This document shows positions 43,011-50,794 of a stretch of 64,000 nt of DNA, in pieces. The DNA is taken from contig QWHH01000009.1 in assembly GCA_021404785.1 (NCBI GenBank), positions 1 to 64,000 on the forward strand. Direction: 5' to 3'. The notes under the pieces were generated by a model. It was not told where the DNA came from and searched no databases. It was given only the letters and a program-made list of their open reading frames with translations. Both the position numbers and the translations under genes were made by a program. The DNA comes from Lysobacterales bacterium PRO7 (GTDB lineage Bacteria > Pseudomonadota > Gammaproteobacteria > Xanthomonadales > Rhodanobacteraceae). The number at the start of each line of letters is the position of its first letter. Position 1 is the first letter of the stretch.

Positions 43011-44027
43011 ATGAAGAAATCCGTTTCGCTCGCCGCCGTCGTGTTCACCCTGAGCGCGCACGCTGCCGCCCCCGCCGCCGCGTTGCCGAAGTTGCATGTC
43101 GATCCGGCTCGGGTCGCGGTGGCCGGCATTTCAGCCGGCGCCTACATGGCCACGCAGGCGCAAGTGGCTTACCCGGAAGTGTTTCGTGGCGCGGCGCTGA
43201 TCGCCGGCGGGCCATACGACTGCGCGCAGGACAGCATCGCGATCGCGGTGACCACGTGCATGAAGGGCGATCCGGCGCCCGATCCCGCCGCACTCGTCAA
43301 GATCGCGCAAGAGCGCGCCGCGAAGGGCGAGATCGGTCCGCTGGAAAAACTCGCTGGCGCAAAAGTATACATTTTGCACGGCAAGCAGGATCCGGTGATC
43401 GCCGAGTCAGTAGCGCACGCGGCCGTCGATTTCTACACCGCGCTCAAGGCAGCGATTCCGGCATTGTCGACACTGTCCGTGACCTGGGACGGCAGTCACG
43501 ATTTCACCCATACATTCCCGACTGAATCAGCCGGAACGGCCTGCGACAAAGTCGGCACGCCGTACATCGGCAAGTGCGGATTCGACGGAGCTGGCGCGGT
43601 GTTTCAGGCGCTGTATGGCAAACCGGTGCACAAATCCGGCGCGGCGAAAGGCGAACTGCGCCGTTTCGACCAGGACGCGCTGCGACCCGGCGGCGCAGAT
43701 GCGTTTCTCGCCGACGCCGGCGATGTGTACGTGCCGCTTGCCTGCCTGAAAGGCCGCCGCTGCGGTGTGCTGGTCGCCCTGCATGGCTGTCAGCAGAACC
43801 TCGACAGCGTTGGCGATGCCTTCGTGAAGGACGCCGGCTTCAACCGCTGGGCCGACGCCTACGACGTTACCGTGCTGTACCCGCAGATCCGCTCGGGCGT
43901 GGCCGCGAATCCGAAAGGGTGTTGGGACTGGTTCGGATATTCCGGCGCGGATTACGCCACCCGCAACGGCGTGCAGGTGCGCTGGCTGGTTGGCGCGCTG
44001 AAGGCGCTTGGCCGTCCGACCCATTGA
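43011..44027 (+). CDS. Secreted short-chain PHA depolymerase family esterase (type 2 catalytic domain)
   Basis: 338 residues from ATG at 43011. The signal peptide ends near SAHAAAPAAA. The lipase box GISAG is very near the mature N-terminus (about residue 41, in VAVAGISAGAYMATQAQVAYP), the arrangement of type 2 extracellular PHB depolymerases. PYDCAQDSI, the HGKQDPVI segment, LVALHGCQQNLDSVGDAFV and GCWDWFGYSGADYA are also family marks, with paired cysteines for disulfides. No separate substrate-binding domain is present, so it may act on short or amorphous polymer. It is the last gene of the receptor-carrier group. Confidence 0.88.
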   Translation: MKKSVSLAAVVFTLSAHAAAPAAALPKLHVDPARVAVAGISAGAYMATQAQVAYPEVFRGAALIAGGPYDCAQDSIAIAVTTCMKGDPAPDPAALVKIAQERAAKGEIGPLEKLAGAKVYILHGKQDPVIAESVAHAAVDFYTALKAAIPALSTLSVTWDGSHDFTHTFPTESAGTACDKVGTPYIGKCGFDGAGAVFQALYGKPVHKSGAAKGELRRFDQDALRPGGADAFLADAGDVYVPLACLKGRRCGVLVALHGCQQNLDSVGDAFVKDAGFNRWADAYDVTVLYPQIRSGVAANPKGCWDWFGYSGADYATRNGVQVRWLVGALKALGRPTH

Positions 44028-44036
44028 AAAAGCTCT

Positions 44037-45152
44037 TCAACGTGGTGCGCGATACCCGCCCGGTACGCCATGCGGCGACAGTACCAGTTGCCAGAGCTGG
44101 TCGCGGCGCGAACGGAACACGGCGGCCGAGGCGGAAAGATAGAAACGCCACATGCGACGGAACCGTTCGTCGTATTTTTCCTTGAGCTGCGGCCAGGCGG
44201 CGTCGAAGTTCGCGCGCCAGGCCATCAGGGTTTTGTCGTAATCGGCGCCGAAGTTGTGCCAGTCCTCGATCACGAAGACGCCTTCGCGCGCGGCGGCTAT
44301 TTGCCCGGCCGATGGCAACATCGAGTTTGGGAAAATATACTTCGCAATCCACGGATCGGTGTGATTGCTGGATACACTTGAACCGATGCAATGCAGCAGC
44401 GCCAGGCCGTCGTCGGCGAGGCAACGGCGCTTGACCTCGAAATAGGTGCGGTAGTTTTTTACCCCGACATGTTCGAACATGCCGATGGAAAAATTGCGGT
44501 CGAATTTCTCGTTGAGCGCCCGGTAATCCTGCACGCGGATTTCAATCGGCAGGCCTCGGCACAGGTTCTGCGCGAAGTCTGCCTGTTCGCGTGACACGGT
44601 GATGCCGACGCCACTGACGCCGTAACGTTCGGCGGCAAATTTCAACGCTTCGCCCCAGCCGCAACCAATGTCGAGCACGCGCATGCCGGGTTTGAGTTGC
44701 AGTTTGCGGCAGACCAGGTCGAGCTTGGCTTCCTGCGCGGCGTCGAGGTCGTTTGCATCCTTCCAGTAACCGCAGGAATACACGAGGCGCTTGCCGAGCA
44801 TGGCCTGGAACAGATCGTTGCCGGTGTCGTAATGACGTTCGCCGATCACATACGCGCGGCGACCACGCTGCATATTGACGAGTTTCGACTTCAGCCACAG
44901 CCATGCGTCGTCAATGCCGTGGACTTTTTCGTCCAGATGCGCGACGAGCAGGCGAAACAGGAAACCGTCGAGGTCATCCGCGTCCCACCAGCCGTCCATA
45001 TACGACTCGCCTAGGCCGAGAGAACCGTGCGCAATCACGCGGTGGTAGAAGTGCACATCGTGGATTTGCGGATCGCAGGCTCGCGATCCATCGATGGACA
45101 GCCCCGCTTGTTCAAGCAGGCATTCGATGCGAATTCGTGCGGAATTGCCCAT
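44037..45152 (-). CDS. cfa: Cyclopropane-fatty-acyl-phospholipid synthase
   Basis: 371 residues. It transfers a methylene from S-adenosylmethionine to unsaturated membrane phospholipids. The N-domain is followed by the SAM site VLDIGCGWGEALKFAAERYG and by ITVSREQADFA, YRALNEKFDRNFSIGMFEHVG, and PWIAKYIFPNSMLPS. ERHYDTGNDLFQAMLGKRLVYSCGYW is the Cfa active-site hallmark (ERHYDTGNDL). ATG at 45152 gives a length close to the 382-residue E. coli enzyme. Convergent with the PHA depolymerase gene (9 bases apart). Confidence 0.95.
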   Translation of the reverse strand: MGNSARIRIECLLEQAGLSIDGSRACDPQIHDVHFYHRVIAHGSLGLGESYMDGWWDADDLDGFLFRLLVAHLDEKVHGIDDAWLWLKSKLVNMQRGRRAYVIGERHYDTGNDLFQAMLGKRLVYSCGYWKDANDLDAAQEAKLDLVCRKLQLKPGMRVLDIGCGWGEALKFAAERYGVSGVGITVSREQADFAQNLCRGLPIEIRVQDYRALNEKFDRNFSIGMFEHVGVKNYRTYFEVKRRCLADDGLALLHCIGSSVSSNHTDPWIAKYIFPNSMLPSAGQIAAAREGVFVIEDWHNFGADYDKTLMAWRANFDAAWPQLKEKYDERFRRMWRFYLSASAAVFRSRRDQLWQLVLSPHGVPGGYRAPR

Positions 45153-45163
45153 AAATGGTCCGG

Positions 45164-45511
45164 TTAGCGCGCTGGGGAGACGAGATCGGGCTCGGGCCGG
45201 TTGATCTCGCCGTAATCGGCCGGAAGGCAGGCGTAAAACAGGTTCACGTTCTCCGCTCGCAGTGCGGCGATCAGGGCTTCGGCTTGGGCCTCGTCGGCCA
45301 TGAACTCGACCAGCACCGGTACATCGCCGGCGAGTTCGAAGAAATGCTGCTCGTGCATGCGGCCGTGACGACCGAAACCGGCGATGGCACGGAACGCTGA
45401 GCCGCCGTGGATGCCGCGGGCCTGTGCGAATTCGAGCAGCCATTCGTACATCAGCACGCTGCCATGCTTGCGATTCTCGTAGGTGTAAAAACGCAGATGG
45501 ATGCCTTTCAT
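45164..45511 (-). CDS. DUF190 domain-containing protein, CrcB partner
   Basis: 115 residues: LRFYTYENRKHGSVLMYEWLLEFAQARGIHGGSAFRAIAGFG in parts (RFYTYENRKHG, RGIHGGSAFRAIAGFG) matches the DUF190 family, which has a PII-like fold. Such genes often neighbour crcB and here it starts 9 bases after the crcB stop, so it lies under the same fluoride riboswitch. Its role in fluoride resistance is not established. Confidence 0.9.
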   Translation of the reverse strand: MKGIHLRFYTYENRKHGSVLMYEWLLEFAQARGIHGGSAFRAIAGFGRHGRMHEQHFFELAGDVPVLVEFMADEAQAEALIAALRAENVNLFYACLPADYGEINRPEPDLVSPAR

Positions 45512-45520
45512 GGGAGAGCC

Positions 45521-45907
45521 TCAGGCGCGGAAGAGAATTCGCATCAGGAGCAGGCCCGCCAGCGTCATTGCCAGCGATCCGAGCAGGTGCACGGAAACGG
45601 TCGCGACCGCCCATGCGTATTGCTGGCGCAGGAACAAGGTCACGGTTTCGGCGGAGAAGGTGGAAAACGTGGTCAGGCCGCCGCAGAACCCGGTGGTGAT
45701 GAACAGGCGCAGTTCCGGCGACAGGCTCTGGAACTGGGTGAACACGCCCAGTGCGCAGCCGATGATGAAACCGCCGAGCAGATTCGCAGCGAGTGTGCCA
45801 AGCGGCAGGGTCGGCAGCAGCGGATTGAACCAGATGCCGAACAACCAGCGCAGCACCGCACCGGCGAAGGCGCCTATGCCGACGGAAAACACGGATGCGA
45901 AATTCAT
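45521..45907 (-). CDS. crcB: Fluoride ion channel CrcB/FluC
   Basis: 128 residues with four hydrophobic segments. The signature TGFCGGLTTFSTFSAE holds the fluoride-path Phe and Thr residues, and GAVLRWLFG and NLLGGFIIG are also typical. It forms a dual-topology dimeric channel that exports fluoride. GGGAGAGG directly precedes the ATG. A fluoride riboswitch and switching hairpin occupy the leader, and a DUF190 gene follows. Confidence 0.95.
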   Translation of the reverse strand: MNFASVFSVGIGAFAGAVLRWLFGIWFNPLLPTLPLGTLAANLLGGFIIGCALGVFTQFQSLSPELRLFITTGFCGGLTTFSTFSAETVTLFLRQQYAWAVATVSVHLLGSLAMTLAGLLLMRILFRA

Positions 45908-45980
45908 ACCTCTCCCGGACAGCGGTTCAATCCGGAAGTGCAGATACGCGCAGCGGGTGCCGCGAGAGATGCTCGTGGCA

Positions 45981-46074
45981 ATGCCTGCGGGTATCCGGAT
46001 CCCGGATACTCAAGCAGGCATCATCAGCCTTGCGGCGGTTCACCCCGAGGGGCGGGAGGAATGCCATCTCCCTT
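45981..46074 (-). promoter_or_regulatory. Fluoride riboswitch (crcB motif) with switching hairpin
   Basis: On the minus strand the aptamer starts at 46072 with GGGAGATGGCATTCCTCCC (P1 side and loop), then a GC hairpin (CCCCTCGGGG), TGAACCGCC, GCAA, GGCTGATGATGCCTGC, which matches the crcB RNA layout including the GATGGCATTCC and CTGATGATGCC cores. The 3' part ATGCCTGC (46021-46014) can instead pair with GCAGGCAT (45988-45981), enclosing a second perfect stem, GTATCCGG / CCGGATAC (46009-45991). The two folds exclude each other, giving an expression platform. There is no T run, so control may be at translation or by Rho; crcB starts 73 bases later. Confidence 0.88.
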
Positions 46075-46123
46075 GCTACGCCGCGATGATAACGCAGTCA
46101 CCGATGCAGCCGTCAAGCATCGA

Positions 46124-46360
46124 CTAACCAGGTTGCGCGCCGCCGAGAAGCGCCTTGAGCAGCGCGAGGACTTCTTCCTTGGTGCCCATCACCGAGATGT
46201 GGTGCTCGCGCGGGATATCGGTACCCAGATTGACGGCGTAGCCCTGGCCGGCATCGTTGCCATCGTCGTCCAGGCGCGGGTAGGTTTCCACCTTGCCTAC
46301 GTAGACGATGCTGTTGGCGTCGAGGTAGCGTCCGTCGGGAAGTTTCAGCCAGCGTTGCAT
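46124..46360 (-). CDS. Small conserved-looking protein of unknown function
   Basis: 78 residues with a strong GGAGG ribosome site, so it is very likely expressed. The sequence (WLKLPDGRYLDANSIVYVGK, then YPRLDDDGNDAGQGYAVNLG and a final amphipathic helix EEVLALLKALLGG) looks like a small beta-rich domain with a C-terminal helix. No family recognised and no signal peptide. It is the last gene of a three-gene minus-strand run with a putative zincin and a GNAT protein. Confidence 0.75.
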   Translation of the reverse strand: MQRWLKLPDGRYLDANSIVYVGKVETYPRLDDDGNDAGQGYAVNLGTDIPREHHISVMGTKEEVLALLKALLGGAQPG

Positions 46361-46386
46361 GGGAAGTCCTCCGTGTGATGCGCAGG

Positions 46387-46860
46387 CTAGCCGCAGGCCT
46401 GCGCGGGTGCAAGCGGCAGCAGGCCGCGCTCACTAAGCCAGGCGCGCGCATCCTCGGCATCGCTCTCGAACCAGGCGCGCGTCGAGCCAAGGCGGAACGT
46501 GTAGCCCCAGGCGTCCATGTCGGCCATCAAGCGCGTGCTGCCAATGCCGGGGAGCTCATCGGCGAGCAGGATCTGCAGGTAGCAGGTTGCGTCTTCTTCG
46601 ATTTGCGATTCCGACGCATCGGTATGGATGTGCGCACGTTTTTCCGGGGCTGCGACGATCAGGTGACAGGCTTCGTGCAACAGCGAATGCACGGGCGTAT
46701 CTGCACGTGCGTAAACGGTTGCGCCGATGATGCCGGCTTCGGGTTCGCCCCAGTAGCTGCCGGGAATGGTCGCGTCGTCGGCGATGCGGACCAGCATCAA
46801 TCCGTAGCGCTGCAGCAGATCTTCCGCCGTGCCGGGCGCAAGGTCGGCCAACAGCAGCAC
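46387..46860 (-). CDS. Putative HExxH zinc metallopeptidase, ImmA/IrrE-like layout
   Basis: 157 residues from GTG at 46860, chosen because TGAGG of the upstream gene's stop region forms its ribosome site 7 bases away; longer starts are possible. HSLLHEACHLI contains a perfect HExxH, and about 28 residues later SQIEEDATCYLQILLADEL offers Glu residues in the position of the third ligand of ImmA/IrrE-type gluzincins. There is no signal peptide, so cytoplasmic. Substrate unknown. It is coupled to the GNAT gene upstream. Confidence 0.7.
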   Translation of the reverse strand: MLLLADLAPGTAEDLLQRYGLMLVRIADDATIPGSYWGEPEAGIIGATVYARADTPVHSLLHEACHLIVAAPEKRAHIHTDASESQIEEDATCYLQILLADELPGIGSTRLMADMDAWGYTFRLGSTRAWFESDAEDARAWLSERGLLPLAPAQACG

Positions 46861-46867
46861 GCGGGCC

Positions 46868-47485
46868 TCAGTGCGCGGTGCCGGTGCGGGCAGGTGCAGC
46901 AGGCGCGGTGCCGTGGGCGCGCTCTCGCAACCATGACTGGTTCGGCAGCTTTGCCGTGGGGCCATGCAGATAGTTGTCGCGCACGAATGCGTAGCTGCAC
47001 AGTTCCTTGACCAGCAGGGAAACGCGCTTGCCGATACCGGGCATCAGCTGCTGGCCGGCTTCCTGGAAGCCCCAGGTGCCGTGGAACAGCACCGAAACGT
47101 CGTCGCGCGGTTCGAGGAAGACTTCGCAGGCAAGCAAGGGCACGCGCACTTCGGCGAAACTGGTGACGTCGGCGTAGAAGACCCGGCCCAGTCCCAGGCC
47201 ACGGTAGGGGCGGGCAATGACGATGCGATCGATGTAGAGGAATTCCGGATAACGTTCGCGGAACCAGCGGAAATTCGGACTCGCGTAATCGGCATCCTCG
47301 CGCAACGCGATCAGGAATCCGGCGGCATGGCCGTCGATTTCAGCCACGCGGAAGTAGGCAGCGACACGTTCCAGTGCGCGCAGTTGAGCCATGTCCAGCG
47401 GCAGGATCGTCGGACCCGCGGCGTTGTTGAGCGCAAGCACGGAATCCAGATCCTGCGCCTGCACGTCGCGGATGGTCAGCGTCAT
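46868..47485 (-). CDS. GNAT-family acetyltransferase
   Basis: 205 residues from ATG at 47485 (GGAGGGACG upstream). N-terminal TIRDVQAQDLDSVLALNNA is the usual first strand and helix of GNAT proteins. FLYIDRIVIARPYRGLGLGRVFYADV contains the acetyl-CoA P-loop (R-G-x-G-x-G type). EVFLEPRDDVSVLFHGTWGFQEAG follows. The C-terminus is extended by an Ala/Pro/Thr-rich tail. Substrate unknown. It heads the three-gene minus-strand run ending at 46124. Confidence 0.88.
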   Translation of the reverse strand: MTLTIRDVQAQDLDSVLALNNAAGPTILPLDMAQLRALERVAAYFRVAEIDGHAAGFLIALREDADYASPNFRWFRERYPEFLYIDRIVIARPYRGLGLGRVFYADVTSFAEVRVPLLACEVFLEPRDDVSVLFHGTWGFQEAGQQLMPGIGKRVSLLVKELCSYAFVRDNYLHGPTAKLPNQSWLRERAHGTAPAAPARTGTAH

Positions 47486-47644
47486 GTTTTCGTCCCTCCG
47501 GAATTTCGCGACGCGAATCGTGGCCCGCGCCTTGGTATGTGCGTCATTATCGCACGCACGGCGCGGCAAGGTCATGGCCTTTGCGTGGCATTCTCGTTAA
47601 ATGCGTGTGACTTCCCGCAGGTTGCGCGTGGCACGTGTGCGCAT

Positions 47645-48814
47645 ATGATGGCGAGCATGCGCCTGGGTTCCCTCAATCATGTGCAGTTGCTGCGTTACGC
47701 CGGCCTGTTCACCTGGGCCTGCGTCGGCATTCCCTTGCTGCGGCGCTACTGGCAAAGCGAAGACGGCTACACCCGCATCGAACTGGCCGGCTGGTGGTTG
47801 AGCTATCTCGCGTTCGGCCTGAGTTACTGGGCGATCACCCGCGACCTGGGCAAACGCTATCGCTGGCAACTGCAATTGCCGATGCTGGCGGTGCTCAACG
47901 CAGCGGCAATCGGCATCGGTTATTTCAGCCACAGCGGGCTGTCCGGAATCCTGCTGTTGGTGATCGCCGGCGTACTGCCGTGGCTGCTGCCGCTGTGGGC
48001 GGGCGTGGCCTGGCTGATCCTGCAGAATTTTTCGCTGGTGCCGGTATTCATCTATCGCGTCGAAGGCTTCGACTGGTTCGACGCGTTGTTGCAAAGCGGG
48101 CTGTACATCGGCTTTTCCGGCTTCACCTTCGTTACCTCGCTGGTCGCGCGCCAGCAGGCGGATTCGCGCGAGGAGCAGCGGCGCCTGAATTCCGAATTGC
48201 GCGCCACGCGCACCTTGCTCACGGAATCCAGCCGCATCGGCGAGCGCATGCGCATCTCGCGCGAGCTGCATGATCTGGTCGGTCATCACCTGACCGCGCT
48301 GAGCCTGAACCTGGAAGTCGCCAGCCACCTGGTTTCCGGCAATGCGCAGGAACACGTGCGCCAGGCGCAAAGTGTGGCGAAGCTGCTGCTCAGCGATGTG
48401 CGTGAAGTCGTCAGTCAGTTGCGCGAGGACGACGCCATCGACCTGACCGAGGCGCTGAAGACGCTGGTTGAAGGCGTGCCCGGCCTGGCCATCCATCTGG
48501 AACTGCCGCCGCGGTTCGCGGTGGACGACCCGCGCCGCGCGCAGGTACTGTTGCGCTGTGCGCAGGAAATCATCACCAATGCCGTGCGTCATGCCAATGC
48601 GCGCAACCTGTGGCTGCGCTTCGATCGCTCCGGCAGCGAACTGGCGATCCATGCGCGCGACGATGGCCGTGGCGTGGATGAATTGCGCCAGGGCAATGGC
48701 CTGACTGGCATGCGTGAACGCCTCGCCCAGATCGGCGGGCGCCTGAACATCACCACCGCTCGCAATTCCGGTTTTGCGCTGGATGCGTGGCTGCCACTGG
48801 AGTCCGTGCGATGA
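47645..48814 (+). CDS. Sensor histidine kinase, HisKA_3 type
   Basis: 389 residues. The N-terminal half has about six hydrophobic segments without a large external loop, so it probably senses the membrane or an intramembrane signal (DesK/LiaS-like). The dimerisation-phosphoacceptor helix is RISRELHDLVGHHLTALSLNLE with His209. The ATPase domain shows QEIITNAVRHANARNLWLRF, DDGRGVDELRQGNGLTGMRERL. Start candidates at 47645, 47648 and 47657 lie close together. It overlaps the response regulator by ATGA. Confidence 0.9.
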   Translation: MMASMRLGSLNHVQLLRYAGLFTWACVGIPLLRRYWQSEDGYTRIELAGWWLSYLAFGLSYWAITRDLGKRYRWQLQLPMLAVLNAAAIGIGYFSHSGLSGILLLVIAGVLPWLLPLWAGVAWLILQNFSLVPVFIYRVEGFDWFDALLQSGLYIGFSGFTFVTSLVARQQADSREEQRRLNSELRATRTLLTESSRIGERMRISRELHDLVGHHLTALSLNLEVASHLVSGNAQEHVRQAQSVAKLLLSDVREVVSQLREDDAIDLTEALKTLVEGVPGLAIHLELPPRFAVDDPRRAQVLLRCAQEIITNAVRHANARNLWLRFDRSGSELAIHARDDGRGVDELRQGNGLTGMRERLAQIGGRLNITTARNSGFALDAWLPLESVR

Positions 48815-49455
48815 CCGTATCCGTCTGCCTCGTTGATGACCAGACCCTGGTGCGACAGGGCATCCGCTCCTTGCTGGAACTTTCCGACGACATCCGTATC
48901 GTCGCCGAGGCTGCCGATGGCGCGCAGGCGGTCGAGATGATCCCGCGCGCCAAACCCGATGTCGTGCTGCTCGACATGCGCATGCCGGGCATGTCCGGGC
49001 TGGATGTGCTCAATGCGCTGGCGGAGAAAAACGCCTTGCCACCGACCATTATCCTGACCACGTTCGATGACGATCAACTGGTGTTGGCCGGCATGAAAGC
49101 CGGCGCGCGCGGTTATCTTCTGAAGGACGTGTCGCTCGAGCAACTCGTGGATGCAGTCAAGACGGTCGCGGGTGGCGGTTCGTTGGTCGCGCCGGTGGTC
49201 ACCCAGCGCCTGTTGACGGGCTTGGAGCGCATGCACAACGACTTCACCAGCCTGGACCGGCCCGATCCCCTGACCGAGCGCGAAACCGAGATCCTGCGCC
49301 TGATGGCGGGCGGTTACAGCAACAAGGAAATCGCCAATTCGCTGGGCGTGGCCGAGGGCACGGTCAAGAACCACGTTTCCAACATCCTGTCCAAGCTGGG
49401 CGTGCGCGATCGCACCCGGGCCGTGCTCAAGGCTTTTGAACTGGGAATCGTATGA
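48811..49455 (+). CDS. NarL/LuxR-type response regulator
   Basis: 214 residues. Receiver domain: VCLVDDQTLVRQGIRSLLE, phosphoacceptor Asp55 in VVLLDMRMPGMSGL, TTFDDD and GYLLKD. C-terminal LuxR HTH: LTERETEILRLMAGGYSNKEIANSLGVAEGTVKNHVSNILSKLG in parts. It is the cognate partner of the kinase (ATGA overlap). The gene next downstream, a membrane-anchored SRPBCC protein 66 bases away, is a possible target or co-transcribed effector. Confidence 0.94.
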   Translation: MTVSVCLVDDQTLVRQGIRSLLELSDDIRIVAEAADGAQAVEMIPRAKPDVVLLDMRMPGMSGLDVLNALAEKNALPPTIILTTFDDDQLVLAGMKAGARGYLLKDVSLEQLVDAVKTVAGGGSLVAPVVTQRLLTGLERMHNDFTSLDRPDPLTERETEILRLMAGGYSNKEIANSLGVAEGTVKNHVSNILSKLGVRDRTRAVLKAFELGIV

Positions 49456-49521
49456 ACCGCGATTCCCGCGCACGGGCTTTTCCAGTACCATTTGCCGTCT
49501 GTTTTTAGGGAGACGCCCGGA

Positions 49522-50577
49522 ATGACCCGCCTGCTCGAAGTTCTCGTTGCCCTGGCCATCGTTTTCGTGTTGGCCGTCGTGTTCGCCATCGCCTTGCCGA
49601 GTCATGGCCATGTCGAGCGATCGGTCACCGTCAGTTCGCCCGCGCGGCAGATCTTCGACGTGGTCAACGGTTTCCGCACCTATCCGTCGTGGACCTCGCT
49701 GACCGGTTACGACCCGCATGTGCAGATGACCTATGAAGGCCCGGCCATGGGTGCGGGTGCCAAGGTGTCGTGGACCAGCGCCAATGAAACGATCGGTAGC
49801 GGCAACTACACCGTTGCCGCGAATCCCGCGGCCGAGCAGGACAAGTCGGTGACATGGGACGTGCAGAACAACTGGCGCGGCAACGACAAGCGCTTCAGCT
49901 TCGACATCGAGCCTTCCGAGAACGGCAAGACCTCGAAGGTGACGATGGCGTACGACGTCGACTTCGGGTGGAACCTGCTCGCGCGCGTCTCCGGCCTGTA
50001 CCTGCAGGGCGATCCGGCCACGCAGATGTCGTTCCAGCTCTCGCGTTTGCAGAACATGCTGGCCACGTTCCCGACCGTCGATTACAAGGATCAGAACATC
50101 CAGATCGTGGATGTGGCCCCCGTGCCGGTGTTGTTCGTGTCGACCACCGCCAAGCGCACGCTCGACGACGTCGCCGATGCGACGAACAAGGCGATGGACC
50201 AGATCAACGCCGTGATCAAGAAGGAAAAGCTCACGGCCACCGGACCGCGCCGCACCATTACCACGAACTGGGGCGACGAGAACTACGACTTCGACGTCGC
50301 CGTGCCGGTCGACCGCGCCGATGCGCAGGTCGCCGATCCGGTCAAGACCGGCACCGGCTATGGCGGCAAGGCGCTGGAGACCTCGTTCACCGGTTCTGCA
50401 GCGCAACTGCCGCTGATGCGCCTGGTGCTCAAGGCCTATGCCTACACGCACGGCTACCTGTTCGACGAGTCCTCCGAAGGCAACGGCCGCTTCTTCGACG
50501 AGAAGACCACCACCGATCCGAATGCCGGTGACGACCAGCAGACCTACAACGTGTACCTGCCGATCCAGACACAGTAA
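49522..50577 (+). CDS. Membrane-anchored SRPBCC protein with GyrI-like C-terminal domain
   Basis: 351 residues from ATG at 49522 (AGGGAGACG upstream). One N-terminal membrane helix (LLEVLVALAIVFVLAVVFAIAL). An SRPBCC/polyketide-cyclase-like domain occupies about 30-185 (VERSVTVSSPARQIFDVVNGF, YPSWTSLTGYDP, GAKVSWTSAN). The second half (VDVAPVPVLFVSTTAKRTLDD, TTNWGDENYDFDVAVPV) resembles GyrI-like effector-binding domains. Such a hydrophobic-ligand cavity outside the membrane may bind a lipid or antibiotic; unknown. A strong terminator follows. Confidence 0.82.
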   Translation: MTRLLEVLVALAIVFVLAVVFAIALPSHGHVERSVTVSSPARQIFDVVNGFRTYPSWTSLTGYDPHVQMTYEGPAMGAGAKVSWTSANETIGSGNYTVAANPAAEQDKSVTWDVQNNWRGNDKRFSFDIEPSENGKTSKVTMAYDVDFGWNLLARVSGLYLQGDPATQMSFQLSRLQNMLATFPTVDYKDQNIQIVDVAPVPVLFVSTTAKRTLDDVADATNKAMDQINAVIKKEKLTATGPRRTITTNWGDENYDFDVAVPVDRADAQVADPVKTGTGYGGKALETSFTGSAAQLPLMRLVLKAYAYTHGYLFDESSEGNGRFFDEKTTTDPNAGDDQQTYNVYLPIQTQ

Positions 50578-50592
50578 GCTTCTTTGGGTTTG

Positions 50593-50631
50593 CGCAAACG
50601 GGTGGCTTTATGCCACCCGTTTGCGTTTTAT
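50593..50631 (+). terminator. Strong Rho-independent terminator
   Basis: CGCAAACGGGTGGC (50593-50606) and GCCACCCGTTTGCG (50612-50625), a perfect 14-bp stem with a TTTAT loop, followed by TTTTAT. It ends the two-component/SRPBCC transcript. Confidence 0.92.
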
Positions 50632-50632
50632 C

Positions 50633-50690
50633 AGCAGTCATCCCTGATCGCGAAGATCACAAAGCGGGCGTCCATGCCCGCACTTTTCAA
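50633..50690 (+). repeat. Dispersed CATCC-hairpin repeat, locus 4
   Basis: GCAGTCATCCCTGATCGC, linker GAAGATCACAAA, GCGGGCGTCCATGCCCGC and tail ACTTTTCAA, in the same orientation as locus 1. It directly follows a terminator and lies about 100 bases before the ABC ATPase gene. Confidence 0.85.
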
Positions 50691-50794
50691 TTTTGGCGGG
50701 AACTTTTTCTTAACGACGTTGTATTTCTGCCGGCGCCTGTGCTTTCGCATCAGCGCCGGATGGATGAATGCAATCAACGAGCGGTGACATCACG

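Noticed and set aside
46964-47644. Upstream extension of the sensor kinase reading frame
   Set aside because: It lies antisense to the GNAT gene and has no kinase features; the membrane domain begins at the ATG cluster near 47645.
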